A stretch of 64,000 bases of DNA. It comes from Nitrospira sp. Lineage in GTDB: Bacteria; Nitrospirota; Nitrospiria; Nitrospirales; Nitrospiraceae. This document shows, one piece after another, positions 26,632-35,312 of this stretch. The notes beneath the pieces are model-generated. The model searched no databases and was not told where the DNA came from. It saw nothing but the letters and a program-made list of their open reading frames with translations. The DNA lies in assembly GCA_024760545.1 (NCBI GenBank), contig CP060501.1, positions 3,488,036 to 3,552,035 of the forward strand, in the 5' to 3' direction. The position numbers were made by a program, and so were the translations under genes. Positions within the stretch are counted from its first letter, which is position 1. Every line of letters begins with the position of its first letter.

Positions 26632-27656
26632 CAATGAATGTCTTGATCGTTCGCCCAGACGGCATCGGCGACGTCCTCTTGTCTCTTCCCGTGGCCACAC
26701 AGCTTCGCCGCCTCGTGCCGGGCGTGACGATCGGGTTTCTCGCCAGCCCTACCGTCGCTCCCCTTCTGGATCATCATCCCGACGTGGATTATGTCCGGAC
26801 GATTCGTTTCACAGATCCATTGAAGGAGTTGCGGCGTGCCTTTTCGCAGGGAGTCGAGGCGGCGGTATTTTTGAAACCGTTTCGACGCCTGATGTGGGCC
26901 GCCTGGTTGGCCGGTGTGCCGATTCGAGTCGCTACGAGATACCGTTGGTACAGCCTGTTGGCCAATCGCCATGTCCATGAACACCGCAGTGAGTTTGCAA
27001 AGCATGAATCAGAGTACAACGTCGAAATGTTAATGGGGTTAGGGCTGCGCCCGCAGCCCGTAAGTCCCCCGGTACTGACCCTGAGCGAGGCGGAGCGGGC
27101 CGCTGGGGCACATCGTTGGTCAGAGTTGTCGACCCCTCGTATCGTGATTCACCCAGGTGGTGTTTCTGCGCGCCGGTGGAGTTTCCAGCATTACCATGAG
27201 TTGGCTGTGACTCTGACGGAGAGCGGGTATGGTGTCGTGCTGACCGGCAGTGATCAAGAGCGAGTGGAGTTCGGAGGAGGCACGCGTCCTAGTTCTGCGC
27301 TTCATCAGACGGGAATAGTGGATCTTATGGGTAAACTCTCGCTGCGAGAACTTATGGCGGTGATCGCCAATGCTCACGTCGTCGTCTCGGGAGCTACGGG
27401 ACCGGCTCACATGGCAGCAGCGCTGGGTGTCCCTACGGTCAGTTTGTTCGATCCTCGACGCAACAATCTGCCGGTGAGATGGAAACCGCTTGGGAAGGGC
27501 GTCGTGCTGCGGCCGGATGTGCCTACCTGTGACAAATGTATCGGGCAAGCCTGTTCCTATTGGGATTGCCTTGATCGAATGACCGTGTCCAAAGTGGTGG
27601 CGGCAATTGCCCATACCATTAGGACTCCCTCTGTCCTTACCGTCTTTCATACATAA
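26628..27656 (+). CDS. Third GT9 heptosyltransferase-family protein
   Basis: A 342-residue GT9 glycosyltransferase whose ATG overlaps the stop of the previous gene. It begins MNVLIVRPDGIGDVLLSLP, has VIHPGGVSARRWSFQHYHE in the C-terminal domain, and SGATGPAHMAAALGVP as the donor site. The C-terminal cysteines (CDKCIGQACSYWDC) are common in this group. It probably adds another heptose or a related sugar to the core (WaaQ-like role); the acceptor cannot be predicted. It is the last gene of the plus-strand LPS core block. Confidence 0.85.
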   Translation: MTMNVLIVRPDGIGDVLLSLPVATQLRRLVPGVTIGFLASPTVAPLLDHHPDVDYVRTIRFTDPLKELRRAFSQGVEAAVFLKPFRRLMWAAWLAGVPIRVATRYRWYSLLANRHVHEHRSEFAKHESEYNVEMLMGLGLRPQPVSPPVLTLSEAERAAGAHRWSELSTPRIVIHPGGVSARRWSFQHYHELAVTLTESGYGVVLTGSDQERVEFGGGTRPSSALHQTGIVDLMGKLSLRELMAVIANAHVVVSGATGPAHMAAALGVPTVSLFDPRRNNLPVRWKPLGKGVVLRPDVPTCDKCIGQACSYWDCLDRMTVSKVVAAIAHTIRTPSVLTVFHT

Positions 27657-27701
27657 TCAAGCTGATCCACAGAGTCGAGTTTCTCGTATCCAGATTTGTT
27701 C

Positions 27702-27731
27702 TTGACTCCTGCCTGCATCTATGTTCATATT
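27702..27731 (+). promoter_or_regulatory. Possible promoter of the cluster regulator
   Basis: TTGACT (27702-27707) and CATATT (27726-27731) are 18 bases apart, ahead of the regulator gene at 27762. A small inverted repeat GTTCA/TGAAC (27723-27737) overlaps the -10 box and could be an operator. The -10 match is only moderate. Confidence 0.4.
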
Positions 27732-27761
27732 CTGAACGTCTATCTCAACCGACCTAACTAT

Positions 27762-28349
27762 ATGAATCTTCAAGGCCAAAGGGATCTTCTTTTACTTACC
27801 GAAGTCGAACGAGATGGTGCGGTTACACAACGGTCCTTAGCCACCAAACTCGGGGTTGCTCTTGGCCTGACCAATCTATACCTCAAGCGACTGGCCCGGA
27901 AAGGGTATATCAAAATCACAACAATTCCCTCGCACCGCGTTCGGTATTTGGTCACTCCCCAGGGGTTTGCCGAAAAATCCAGGCTTACGTACCTGTACAT
28001 GGAGTATTCCTTGTCTCACTACCGAGATATGCGTGCACGGTTACGAGAAGCACTGTCTCACGCGGCTAGAAACGGAGTGAAACGAGTCATCATTTATGGA
28101 ACCGGTGAACTCGCGGAGATGGCTTATCTGTCCCTCCGTGAAATGCATATGATCTTGGTGGGATTCGTGGATGACGGCCAACAGGAATCGTTCTTATCCT
28201 ATCCGGTCTGGTCGTCGAAGGTTTTGGGTGAATGGGAATTCGACGCGGTGCTATTGGCAGATCTTGAACAGACGGCACGACACCGAGCAATGCTGGGGCA
28301 ACAACACGTTCCTGACGAGAAAATTCTCGTGCTGGGCCCCTCGGTCTAA
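27762..28349 (+). CDS. Winged-helix regulator with Rossmann-like sensor domain
   Basis: A 195-residue protein. Residues about 5-70 form a MarR-like winged helix (VTQRSLATKLGVALGLTNLY as recognition region). Residues about 105-190 contain VIIYGTGELAEMAYLSL and ILVGFVDD, a nucleotide-binding fold like that at the N-terminus of PglD-type enzymes. Chosen start: ATG at 27762, which begins MNLQGQRDLLLL; the frame is open to 27696 but with no better signal. Proteins of this plan sit at the head of exopolysaccharide clusters next to NusG-like factors, as here. It may sense a nucleotide sugar and control the cluster (inference). Confidence 0.75.
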   Translation: MNLQGQRDLLLLTEVERDGAVTQRSLATKLGVALGLTNLYLKRLARKGYIKITTIPSHRVRYLVTPQGFAEKSRLTYLYMEYSLSHYRDMRARLREALSHAARNGVKRVIIYGTGELAEMAYLSLREMHMILVGFVDDGQQESFLSYPVWSSKVLGEWEFDAVLLADLEQTARHRAMLGQQHVPDEKILVLGPSV

Positions 28350-28402
28350 GGGCCCGAGAAGTCAGCGCATTTTCTGTTTGCTGTAAGTGAGAGGGCGAAG
28401 CT

Positions 28403-28939
28403 GTGTCCGGAGACAGCGGGTACAGAGAGAACGAAGTCAGCACGCCAAATGGCCCACGCTGGTACGCCCTGCGTACCAAGTCACGTCACGAAAAATTGGT
28501 GCGGGACCAGCTCGACAAGCGGGGGATCGAACCGTTGCTCCCAACGGTGAAACGATTGAGCCAATGGAAGGACAGGAAGAAGGAAATCGAGGTCCCACTG
28601 TTTTCCGGGTACTGTTTCGTGCGGTTCTCCCAGCGAGAAAGGATGCCGGTACAAAAGACCGCTGGTGTGGTCGAAATCGTCGGCAGCGGAAGCCGACCCG
28701 AGCCGATCCCGGAGCAAGAAATCGACGCGCTGCGCCGTCTTATGACGAGCGTCCTTCCGTATGATCCGCATCCCTACCTCCATGAAGGGATGAAGGTGGA
28801 AGTCGTTCGTGGTCCCTTGCAAGGAGTTCAGGGCATCCTTCTACGAAAAGAAAAGCGACATCGGCTCGTGCTGGGCGTTCGAGTAATTCAACAGGCGGCG
28901 GTGGTGGAAATCGATGTGAATGACGTGGTGCCGGTGTGA
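28403..28939 (+). CDS. NusG-like antiterminator (UpxY/RfaH family)
   Basis: A 178-residue paralogue of NusG. The NGN domain is seen as WYALRTKSRHEKLV, IEPLLPTVKRLSQWKDRKK and VPLFSGYCFVRF. The C-terminal KOW motif is HEGMKVEVVRGPLQGVQGIL. Such factors travel with RNA polymerase through a single long polysaccharide operon and stop early termination. The GTG start follows an AGAGGGCGAAG ribosome site. It lies directly upstream of the surface-glycan genes and 53 bases after the regulator gene, so it is expected to act on the downstream transcript. No RfaH ops element was seen nearby. Confidence 0.9.
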   Translation: MSGDSGYRENEVSTPNGPRWYALRTKSRHEKLVRDQLDKRGIEPLLPTVKRLSQWKDRKKEIEVPLFSGYCFVRFSQRERMPVQKTAGVVEIVGSGSRPEPIPEQEIDALRRLMTSVLPYDPHPYLHEGMKVEVVRGPLQGVQGILLRKEKRHRLVLGVRVIQQAAVVEIDVNDVVPV

Positions 28940-29050
28940 AGAATGAAGTGTCTTCGAGGAGCCGTGTGTTTTCGGGTGTATATTCGAAACAGACATGCTC
29001 AATCGCCAGCACGGTTTCAGCTCACTGCAATATTGCTTAGTGGGATATTC

Positions 29051-29073
29051 GCAAACCTAACAGTTACGTTTGC
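29051..29073 (+). promoter_or_regulatory. 23-base near-perfect inverted repeat
   Basis: GCAAAC-C-TAAC around a central A is mirrored by GTTA-C-GTTTGC, with only one symmetric mismatch. It lies between the antiterminator and the first cluster gene, a few bases before a GAAGGAA ribosome site. It could be an operator for the winged-helix regulator or a hairpin used by the antiterminator. Confidence 0.5.
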
Positions 29074-29123
29074 CTTGAAGGAATCATCATGCTAGCAATA
29101 GAAGATGAAGCAGTGGAAAGGCA

Positions 29124-29948
29124 GTGGCGGATTTATCAAAAAAGGCTTTTAGGGGAATGTCGAGGACCCAAAGATCGTTCCTGTCTCTTATTGCGCTATT
29201 GGTTATCGGATTGGGGATAGGCGTCCATCTGAGGTTAGATAATTCTTTTAACGAAGAAAAGGCCGCCAAAGTTGATCTTTCGGCAATTGACATAACATTG
29301 AAGTGCCTATCTGAGGATTCAATTGAAGCTGTGCGAAATTCTGGTTCGATTGATGTATTGATTCCTCGGTGTTCGGAAGAGTTGCGGGTAGTCCTTGGCG
29401 ATGAGTTCCAATCAATCGGCTACGGCGCATTTCGGGCGATACTTGCAACCGTGACCGCCGCGAACTTTGCTGAATATGGCGCAAGTTCTGCGCAATCTTA
29501 TGAAGAGATAAAAAACTCTTCCCATTTAGATTGCAGCCGCACAATTCTTCTGGTTGGCTATCTCCTTGATGCGCTTGAGTCTCAACGTCTTCAACCTATT
29601 GGATTTGATGGTGGGTTTATCGGAAATCATGCGCAATTACTATTCAATGGTAAGAATGATGCCATTTTGCTGGATCCAACGTCTGGAATAATCGCTAAAA
29701 CGAGCTTCAATGATTTACTGCGTGGAATTCCTCTTGATGAGAAAAGCATCAAAGCCTTTTCCATGAAGGACAAGAGTATTAATTCATTTAGAGAAAATGT
29801 CTACATGGCGATAAGTCACGGGAAATACTTGCCCTCAGATCTCATGTACATGCACGAATCTCTAGCCGAGCAAAAACTTGGCGGTTCGGATTCTTATTTC
29901 ACTCCCGGAGGCATTACGGTCAGATCGAAATCGAAAGGCCAGAGTTAG
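29124..29948 (+). CDS. Membrane-anchored transglutaminase-fold protein
   Basis: A 274-residue protein (from GTG 29124) with a membrane segment at about residues 18-35 and a domain predicted to face the periplasm. Cys137 (LDCSRTILLVGYLL), His169 (GNHAQLLF) and Asp184 (ILLDPTSG) fall in the order and spacing of the Cys-His-Asp triad of transglutaminase/papain-fold enzymes. No closer family is recognised. The start is uncertain: GTG 29124 and ATG 29157 have poor ribosome sites, whereas an ATG at 29089 with a good GAAGGAA site is one A short of joining this frame at a run of six A (29138-29143). Base composition is AT richer than its neighbours, suggesting transfer. Confidence 0.6.
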   Translation: MADLSKKAFRGMSRTQRSFLSLIALLVIGLGIGVHLRLDNSFNEEKAAKVDLSAIDITLKCLSEDSIEAVRNSGSIDVLIPRCSEELRVVLGDEFQSIGYGAFRAILATVTAANFAEYGASSAQSYEEIKNSSHLDCSRTILLVGYLLDALESQRLQPIGFDGGFIGNHAQLLFNGKNDAILLDPTSGIIAKTSFNDLLRGIPLDEKSIKAFSMKDKSINSFRENVYMAISHGKYLPSDLMYMHESLAEQKLGGSDSYFTPGGITVRSKSKGQS

Positions 29949-30167
29949 GAAAAAGCATGTCCGTGAGCTTGGGGGCAAAACCTTGCCGTCGGTAAGACGA
30001 GGGCAAAGAAGATTTTGAATGATGCCTTCGATAGGGCTCGAACTCCGTTATTCGGGTGTCAATCCGTCCTTTCCATTGCCCTGCGTTCGAATCCACGAAG
30101 CAGGCCCTTATCAGCCTCAATCCCAAATGACTGGTGTGCGCAATTGGTATAGTCGACCCGCCTGGTA

Positions 30168-30953
30168 ATGCCCTCAACACAGTTGTTTTTTCGATACCGT
30201 AGCATATTCATCCGAACCTTGATGGATGAAGTGCGTACAAAATATGCCGGTTCAGTTGTGGGGCTTTTCTGGGTGGTACTTTCTCCGCTGATTTTACTGA
30301 CTTTATATTCTGTTGTGTACCTGGTTATTTTTAGAGTTCAACCCGCATCAATGACTCAGCATGGCTATGTGCTGTACATATTATCCGGCCTGGTTCCCTT
30401 TCTTGGATTTGCCGATGCGCTACATACCGGGAGCTCATCTCTGTCTTCCAATAAGGCGATACTGCTGAACACCGTCTATCCGGCTGAACTCGTTCCTCTC
30501 CGAGCCGTTCTTGCCAGTCATGCCATGACCCTTGTTGGTTTGGGAATTGTTGTGCTTGCCACCTTATTTCTCGGAAGTTATTCATGGGCGCTCGTGCTCC
30601 TCCCAGTTCTTTTGCTTTTTCAGGTGATGTTGGCAGTGGGGATTGCTTGGGTCTTCTCTCTCGCCAGTCTTGTTCTTCGCGATATTTCCCATATCCTTGG
30701 ATTTGCCACGATGCTGCTCTTGATCATGAGCCCTATCGCGTATACACCGGACATGGTCCCCAATAATTTGCAGTTCATTATCTATCTCAACCCGCTTTCT
30801 TACTTCATCACAGGGTTCCAAGAGATACTCGCCTACGGTCGACCACCATCCTGGTCATTATTCAGTGCAATCACGTGCTTGGGATTAATGAGTTTCTGTG
30901 TCGGGTACTGGGTGTTCTCCAGAATGAAAAAGGCCTTTTTTGACTATGTCTGA
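30168..30953 (+). CDS. wzm: ABC-2 polysaccharide export permease (Wzm-like)
   Basis: The 261-residue protein has six hydrophobic segments, a charged N-terminal stretch (RSIFIRTLMDEVRTKYAGS) typical of the ABC-2 polysaccharide permeases, and the family pattern GLFWVVLSPL. It forms the membrane channel that moves a finished lipid-linked O-antigen or capsule chain across the inner membrane. The gene overlaps its ATPase partner by eight bases. A 219-base gap before it holds no recognisable gene. Like the gene upstream, it is somewhat AT richer than the LPS core genes. Confidence 0.9.
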   Translation: MPSTQLFFRYRSIFIRTLMDEVRTKYAGSVVGLFWVVLSPLILLTLYSVVYLVIFRVQPASMTQHGYVLYILSGLVPFLGFADALHTGSSSLSSNKAILLNTVYPAELVPLRAVLASHAMTLVGLGIVVLATLFLGSYSWALVLLPVLLLFQVMLAVGIAWVFSLASLVLRDISHILGFATMLLLIMSPIAYTPDMVPNNLQFIIYLNPLSYFITGFQEILAYGRPPSWSLFSAITCLGLMSFCVGYWVFSRMKKAFFDYV

Positions 30954-32292
30954 CACGCCTCTCGCGATCTCTTTGAAGGGTATTTCCAAAGTCTATCGGC
31001 TTTATGGCAGCCTGGCGGAACAGGCGCTGGACGTGTTTGGGCTGTCTAAGCTGCTCTTTTGGCGGAGGCCCAGATATGCCGAGCATTGGGCGCTGAAGGA
31101 TATTAATTTGGAAATCGGGCGTGGGGAGCGCATTGGTATTCTTGGGCGAAATGGAGCCGGCAAGACGACACTTCTGAAAATCATTACGAGCAACTTTGTG
31201 CCGACGACAGGAGACGTCATAGTCAATGGATCGGTTCAGGCTCTCATGGGCGTAGGGCTTGGGTTTCACCCGGAGTTTACCGGCCATGAGAATATCAGGT
31301 CCTCGCTCTCCTACAATGGACTTTCAGGCAGAGATTTGGATGTTGCGCTTGATGAGGTCATCAAGTTTGTTGAACTGGGTGAATTCCTGCATCAGCCAGT
31401 GAAGACATACTCACTAGGGATGCAGGCGCGGTTGATGTTTGCCGCCTCGACGGCTATCAAGCCTGATATTCTCATCATCGACGAAATCTTGGGTGCCGGA
31501 GATGCCTACTTCAGCGCCAAGTCTTCGCATCGAATGGAAAAGCTGACTTCAACCGGATGCACGCTCCTCCTGGTGTCCCATTCTACGCAGCAAGTGTTGC
31601 AATTCTGTTCACGCGCAATCTGGCTGGAATGTGGACGGATTGTCATGGAGGGAGAAGCGCTTGGAGTAGTGAAAGCGTATGAAGAATTCGCCCAGAGATT
31701 GGAATGGCAAGCTGCAAAGCAGCCCGGACACAAATCGGTACTGGACGATCCTGAGTTGCGATCAAAGATCTTGACCGAGGTGTTGGGTTCAAGCCCGGGC
31801 TTGGCGCCAATGGTCGGCCATGCAGATGATAAGGCAGTTGTTTCTCGGTGGGCGGGTGAAGGAGGACTCAAAATCACAGCCGTGGAAGTTCTAGACGACG
31901 AGGGGAAGAACATCACAGTCGTAAGGACTGGGCAGCGGATCGCTATAGCGATAGAGGCCGAAGCCGAATATGAAGGCGAATACCCATGCTCTTTTGTCGT
32001 TGTCCTTTTCACAGCCGATGGTCGCGTGTTGTCTCGTCACTGCGGTGAAACGACGACACTCAAGCTATCCACTGGTCAACGGGTGAGATGTTTCCTTCAG
32101 TATCCCGCTGTCTTGCTAGGGAACGGCAGTTACTTTTTCTCTGCTGCCATCTATAGGGAACTCGATCTTCGCCGATTGTCATCGGCACGGTTTTATGATT
32201 TGTTGTCGAGGAGCTTCCAATTCCGCGTGTTCGACGAACTTGCCGACGATCCATCACTGTTTCACCATCCCGGAACGTGGAGTTGCTCCTAG
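30946..32292 (+). CDS. wzt: ABC exporter ATPase with glycan-binding domain (Wzt-like)
   Basis: A 448-residue protein from the ATG at 30946. The ATPase occupies residues about 1-245: Walker A GRNGAGKTTLLK at 67-78, signature YSLGMQARLMFA near 155 and Walker B ILIIDEIL. After a linker, residues about 300-445 form a beta-rich C-terminal domain (ALKITAVEVLDDEG, then FVVVLFTADGRVLSR) like the Wzt domain that recognises the non-reducing end of the finished glycan. That implies export of a chain whose end is capped or modified. It pairs with the permease gene that it overlaps. Confidence 0.9.
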   Translation: MSDTPLAISLKGISKVYRLYGSLAEQALDVFGLSKLLFWRRPRYAEHWALKDINLEIGRGERIGILGRNGAGKTTLLKIITSNFVPTTGDVIVNGSVQALMGVGLGFHPEFTGHENIRSSLSYNGLSGRDLDVALDEVIKFVELGEFLHQPVKTYSLGMQARLMFAASTAIKPDILIIDEILGAGDAYFSAKSSHRMEKLTSTGCTLLLVSHSTQQVLQFCSRAIWLECGRIVMEGEALGVVKAYEEFAQRLEWQAAKQPGHKSVLDDPELRSKILTEVLGSSPGLAPMVGHADDKAVVSRWAGEGGLKITAVEVLDDEGKNITVVRTGQRIAIAIEAEAEYEGEYPCSFVVVLFTADGRVLSRHCGETTTLKLSTGQRVRCFLQYPAVLLGNGSYFFSAAIYRELDLRRLSSARFYDLLSRSFQFRVFDELADDPSLFHHPGTWSCS

Positions 32293-32320
32293 TCAGCAAG
32301 GGCCGGTATCTCAAGAATCA

Positions 32321-33199
32321 ATGTTGATCTGCCCGGAGTGTCATTCCAGTGCGCTAGACTCAAGAGAAGTGTGCTGCAACGTCTGTCAATGGAAGGCGAC
32401 GGAGCATGATGGAGTGTCCATGCTTCTTTCGAAACGAGACCTTGATGAACCGGTATTTAAGCAATATCTTGAGAACTACGACCGTATTGCGGCTCAAGAT
32501 TTGAATCATTCCATTCAGGACACAAAATACCTCACCGCTCAAGCACTCAAGATCCCAGGCTATATCAGAAATGATGTATTCGGTGCTGAGGTATGTGAGG
32601 TCGGAGTTGGGCAAGGGTTTCTGTTGAGAACCCTCGCGTCAATGAAGCCGGCCCGCATCGTCGGTTTGGATATCAGCCTTCCATACCTCAAGCCTCTCTC
32701 GAGAGAGGGATTTGAGGTGTATCTCTGCAACGCAGAGAACCTACCCTTTAAAGATGCGTTTCAGGTCCTTATTGCCACGGATATCCTTGAGCATGTGTTG
32801 AATGTTGGTGATTTTTTAGTGAGTGCAAACCGTGCTTTGGTCATGAATGGGAAGCTGGTCGTACGAGTCCCACTGGAAGAAGATCTCGTCTCATACGCTC
32901 AACAGATGGACTGCCCGTTCCGCTTTGTTCATCTCAGGACTTTTAGTCGTCGTGGGTTAATAGTGATGCTTGAGCAGGCCGGTTTCCAAGTCGAGGCAGT
33001 CCATTTTGATGGATTTCAGCGAGCGTATCCACAGGAGTATCTTCCCGAACGCGTGGCTAAACGCATGGTTGAATTCATCGAGGGGCGGTCCCGCTGGGTC
33101 CATGGTGTGCCTTCCATAGGAGGCTGGTGGGGTCGGTTCTTTTTTCGTCCGTTTGAGATTGCTGCAGTCTGCGTGAAAGTCCGTCCCTTGAAACCCTAG
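32321..33199 (+). CDS. SAM methyltransferase with zinc-ribbon N-terminus
   Basis: A 292-residue protein beginning [10 protein letters not shown] with a second pair CCNVC, forming a likely zinc ribbon. The SAM region is [15 protein letters not shown] followed by [14 protein letters not shown] and [15 protein letters not shown]. The frame is open upstream to 32195 inside the previous gene, but the ATG at 32321 matches the zinc motif and lies just after the exporter ATPase. Next to a Wzt-type exporter, a methyltransferase often caps the end of the glycan chain; that role is an inference. The C-terminus has hydrophobic patches of unknown role. Confidence 0.8.
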   Translation: MLICPECHSSALDSREVCCNVCQWKATEHDGVSMLLSKRDLDEPVFKQYLENYDRIAAQDLNHSIQDTKYLTAQALKIPGYIRNDVFGAEVCEVGVGQGFLLRTLASMKPARIVGLDISLPYLKPLSREGFEVYLCNAENLPFKDAFQVLIATDILEHVLNVGDFLVSANRALVMNGKLVVRVPLEEDLVSYAQQMDCPFRFVHLRTFSRRGLIVMLEQAGFQVEAVHFDGFQRAYPQEYLPERVAKRMVEFIEGRSRWVHGVPSIGGWWGRFFFRPFEIAAVCVKVRPLKP

Positions 33200-33207
33200 C
33201 CCATGGT

Positions 33208-33352
33208 ATGAACTCGCGAGGTAGTCCAGCCTTGCATTTGCCGGATGGACAAACCTTTCCGCTCAAGGTCCGCTCTCTCGTCGGGTTGATCCCGCTCTTC
33301 GCCGTAGAAACCCTCGACTCTGAGTTTGATCGACAGGCTCCCACGGTTTAGC
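33208..33352 (+). pseudogene. Fragment of MGH1-like glucosidase
   Basis: Translated in this frame, the segment gives [19 protein letters not shown] followed by [13 protein letters not shown], then a stop at 33350. This matches from memory a conserved stretch near the C-terminus of the MGH1-like glucosidase family (GH63-related, COG3408-like). Only about 45 residues remain, with no ribosome site and no upstream catalytic domain, so it is a decayed remnant rather than a gene. Confidence 0.55.
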
Positions 33353-33803
33353 ACCGTATGTAGTGGCTCATCGAAATCGACTCGATTTCAGCGCCCATGA
33401 TAGAGCGGTCGTCTCTCGCTCGTATCTCCTGGTATAGGCAGTGTGCTGGCCGATCGGGATAACCCTAGTTGATCCAAATGGTGCTTTCGACTCAGAATGC
33501 TACCACTATTTTTCTATTGTCGTGGAACTCCAGTCACTCATAGGTGACATGGATTATGAAGCTGTAGAATCTGCGGTGTGGCAAGGGGACTTGGGCTCTA
33601 GAAAAGTATCGTAGTGATCTTCTATCTATGATAGCTATGTTCTTGGACGCGTATGGGGGTGATCGGTAGCGTGAGATGGAGAGCTCTATATGAGCCCATG
33701 GCCGAACTCTTTCCCAGATGCTCGGGCGGAAGTCTGAATCGCCGTGGCATCAGACACTCCGCGAATCGGAGCTCCGATATAACTGCGCGAATGTTCTTGG
33801 TAT
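33353..33803. other. Gene-poor gap with palindromes
   Basis: No gene was recognised. It contains a 7-base-arm hairpin (GAAATCG at 33373-33379 and CGATTTC at 33383-33389) and a perfect 14-base palindrome ATCGGAGCTCCGAT at 33765-33778, 25 bases before the next gene. Fragmentary open frames suggest decayed sequence. Confidence 0.5.
33765..33778. repeat. 14-base perfect palindrome upstream of glycosyltransferase
   Basis: ATCGGAGCTCCGAT is a perfect palindrome 25 bases before the GTG of the gene at 33804, and TATAAC overlaps its edge. It could be an operator; no matching copy was noticed elsewhere in the window. Confidence 0.35.
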
Positions 33804-35312
33804 GTGGTGATTGTTAAGATGCAAGTTTCAAAAGGCCAAGCAGTGGGGAATGTGTCGGGTATCTATCCCAATGATCGAGAGGAGAGCTATCCCCGACGAA
33901 TCCTGATGCTGGTGCCTCATGAGCCTGAGGAAGACCCGAGAGTCGGCTGGGTCATCGACCTGTGTAAGGAGGTTGGCCGGACCGATGTTTTGGGATTCAG
34001 CTGGCTTGTGGGTGCAAGGCCGTATCGGCAATATGACGGACACGTCTTTATCGAGCGGGTCTTCCCTCGGAGTAATGTTCGTAAAAAAGCCCTGGGGCAT
34101 GTTCTGCAACTTCTATGCAACCCTACCCACACGATTCTCGTCTCGTCCAAATGTCGTCGGCTGCTCCGTCTCATGCGTATGGAAGGGATTGTCCGGCCGA
34201 TACTCGAACGGCGGATGATGTCCAAAATTCGGTCTGCTCATATAAGCCGTCCATCTCCGGAGAATTTAAGTCGGCCGACGCTACGAAGCATCACGATGGG
34301 TGCACTGCGCCGCGCATGGCCGTCTCTGGTCAGCTGCATCGATATCCTGCGAGGCATGCAGGTTATCTACCGCACGCTTTATGAAAGAGCTCGAGCGGTG
34401 TCCATCGTACCTCGAGTCATTCTTTGCCATGACATATATGCCTTGCTGGCCGCTGTAAAACTTAAGAAGCTCATGGGCTGTGCCGTGATCTATGACTCGC
34501 ATGAGGTATGGCCGGAGGCGTTCCTAGAGGCCGGGATGTTGGAGCGGCGTGTCATCGCGTTTATCGAGAGGAAGGCGATCAGACAAGCCGACGCCGTCAT
34601 CACGGTCAACCCTCAGGTTGCGCGTTATCTCGAGCGTCAATATGGAATCGAACACGTTGTTGCGGTTCCTAATGCGGAGCCCTTGAGAAAGGACGTGGAA
34701 CCCTCCAGTGCTCGACCGGTCACCTTTCCGATCAAAATTCTGGTTCAAGGACGTATTGTACCGGGGCGAGGCTTTGAGGAACTCCTGAATGCATGGGCCC
34801 TCATCGATGACGAGAGAGCGGTGCTCCTGTTGCGATCTCCAATGAACGAATACTTTCAGCGATTGTGTGAAGTTCACCGCGATCTCATCTCAAATGAACG
34901 TATTCGGATAGAAGAGGCGGTGGCTGAGGATCAACTGGTTGAGGCGGCATCACGAGCCGATGTCGGCGTCATTCCTTACCGAGGGCCGAACCTCAATCAT
35001 GTGTACTGCTGTCCCAATAAGCTCTCGCAATACATGCAAGCAGGACTGGCGATACTCTCCACCAGCGAAACGCAATATGTGTCCCAGATCCTTAGCCAAT
35101 ATAAATGTGGGCTTACGTATGATCCATCAAGTCCAGACGGTTTGAAAGAAGCTGTGAAACTGTTGATCAACGATACAACACTGCTCTGTTCGCTGAAGGA
35201 GAACGCCCACAAAGCGACTCACGCCGGATTCAACTGGGCCTGTCTGTCTTTGCCGTACCGGCAAACCATAGAAAAATTCTTTGTCGAGGAAGTCTCGCAC
35301 CAATGTCCCTAG
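33804..35312 (+). CDS. Family-4 glycosyltransferase
   Basis: A long GT-B glycosyltransferase of 502 residues. The N-terminal half contains ILMLVPHEPEEDPRVGW and later VIYDSHEVWPEAFLE, a pattern seen in GT4 enzymes that recognise a donor nucleotide sugar. The C-terminal half has ILVQGRIVPGRGFEELLNA and a final YCCPNKLSQYMQAGLAIL segment, where the family's donor-binding Glu region lies. The start is uncertain: GTG 33804, GTG 33807 or ATG 33819, none with a strong ribosome site. It overlaps the next gene by ten bases. The sugar transferred is unknown. Confidence 0.8.
   Translation: MVIVKMQVSKGQAVGNVSGIYPNDREESYPRRILMLVPHEPEEDPRVGWVIDLCKEVGRTDVLGFSWLVGARPYRQYDGHVFIERVFPRSNVRKKALGHVLQLLCNPTHTILVSSKCRRLLRLMRMEGIVRPILERRMMSKIRSAHISRPSPENLSRPTLRSITMGALRRAWPSLVSCIDILRGMQVIYRTLYERARAVSIVPRVILCHDIYALLAAVKLKKLMGCAVIYDSHEVWPEAFLEAGMLERRVIAFIERKAIRQADAVITVNPQVARYLERQYGIEHVVAVPNAEPLRKDVEPSSARPVTFPIKILVQGRIVPGRGFEELLNAWALIDDERAVLLLRSPMNEYFQRLCEVHRDLISNERIRIEEAVAEDQLVEAASRADVGVIPYRGPNLNHVYCCPNKLSQYMQAGLAILSTSETQYVSQILSQYKCGLTYDPSSPDGLKEAVKLLINDTTLLCSLKENAHKATHAGFNWACLSLPYRQTIEKFFVEEVSHQCP

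Noticed and set aside
28940-29088. RfaH-type ops element
   Set aside because: No GGCGGTAGC-like sequence found; only the inverted repeat at 29051-29073 is reported.
30070-30110. tRNA-like piece with GTTCGAATCC
   Set aside because: The motif looks like a T-loop, but the flanking bases do not pair as a T-stem and no acceptor or anticodon arm can be built.
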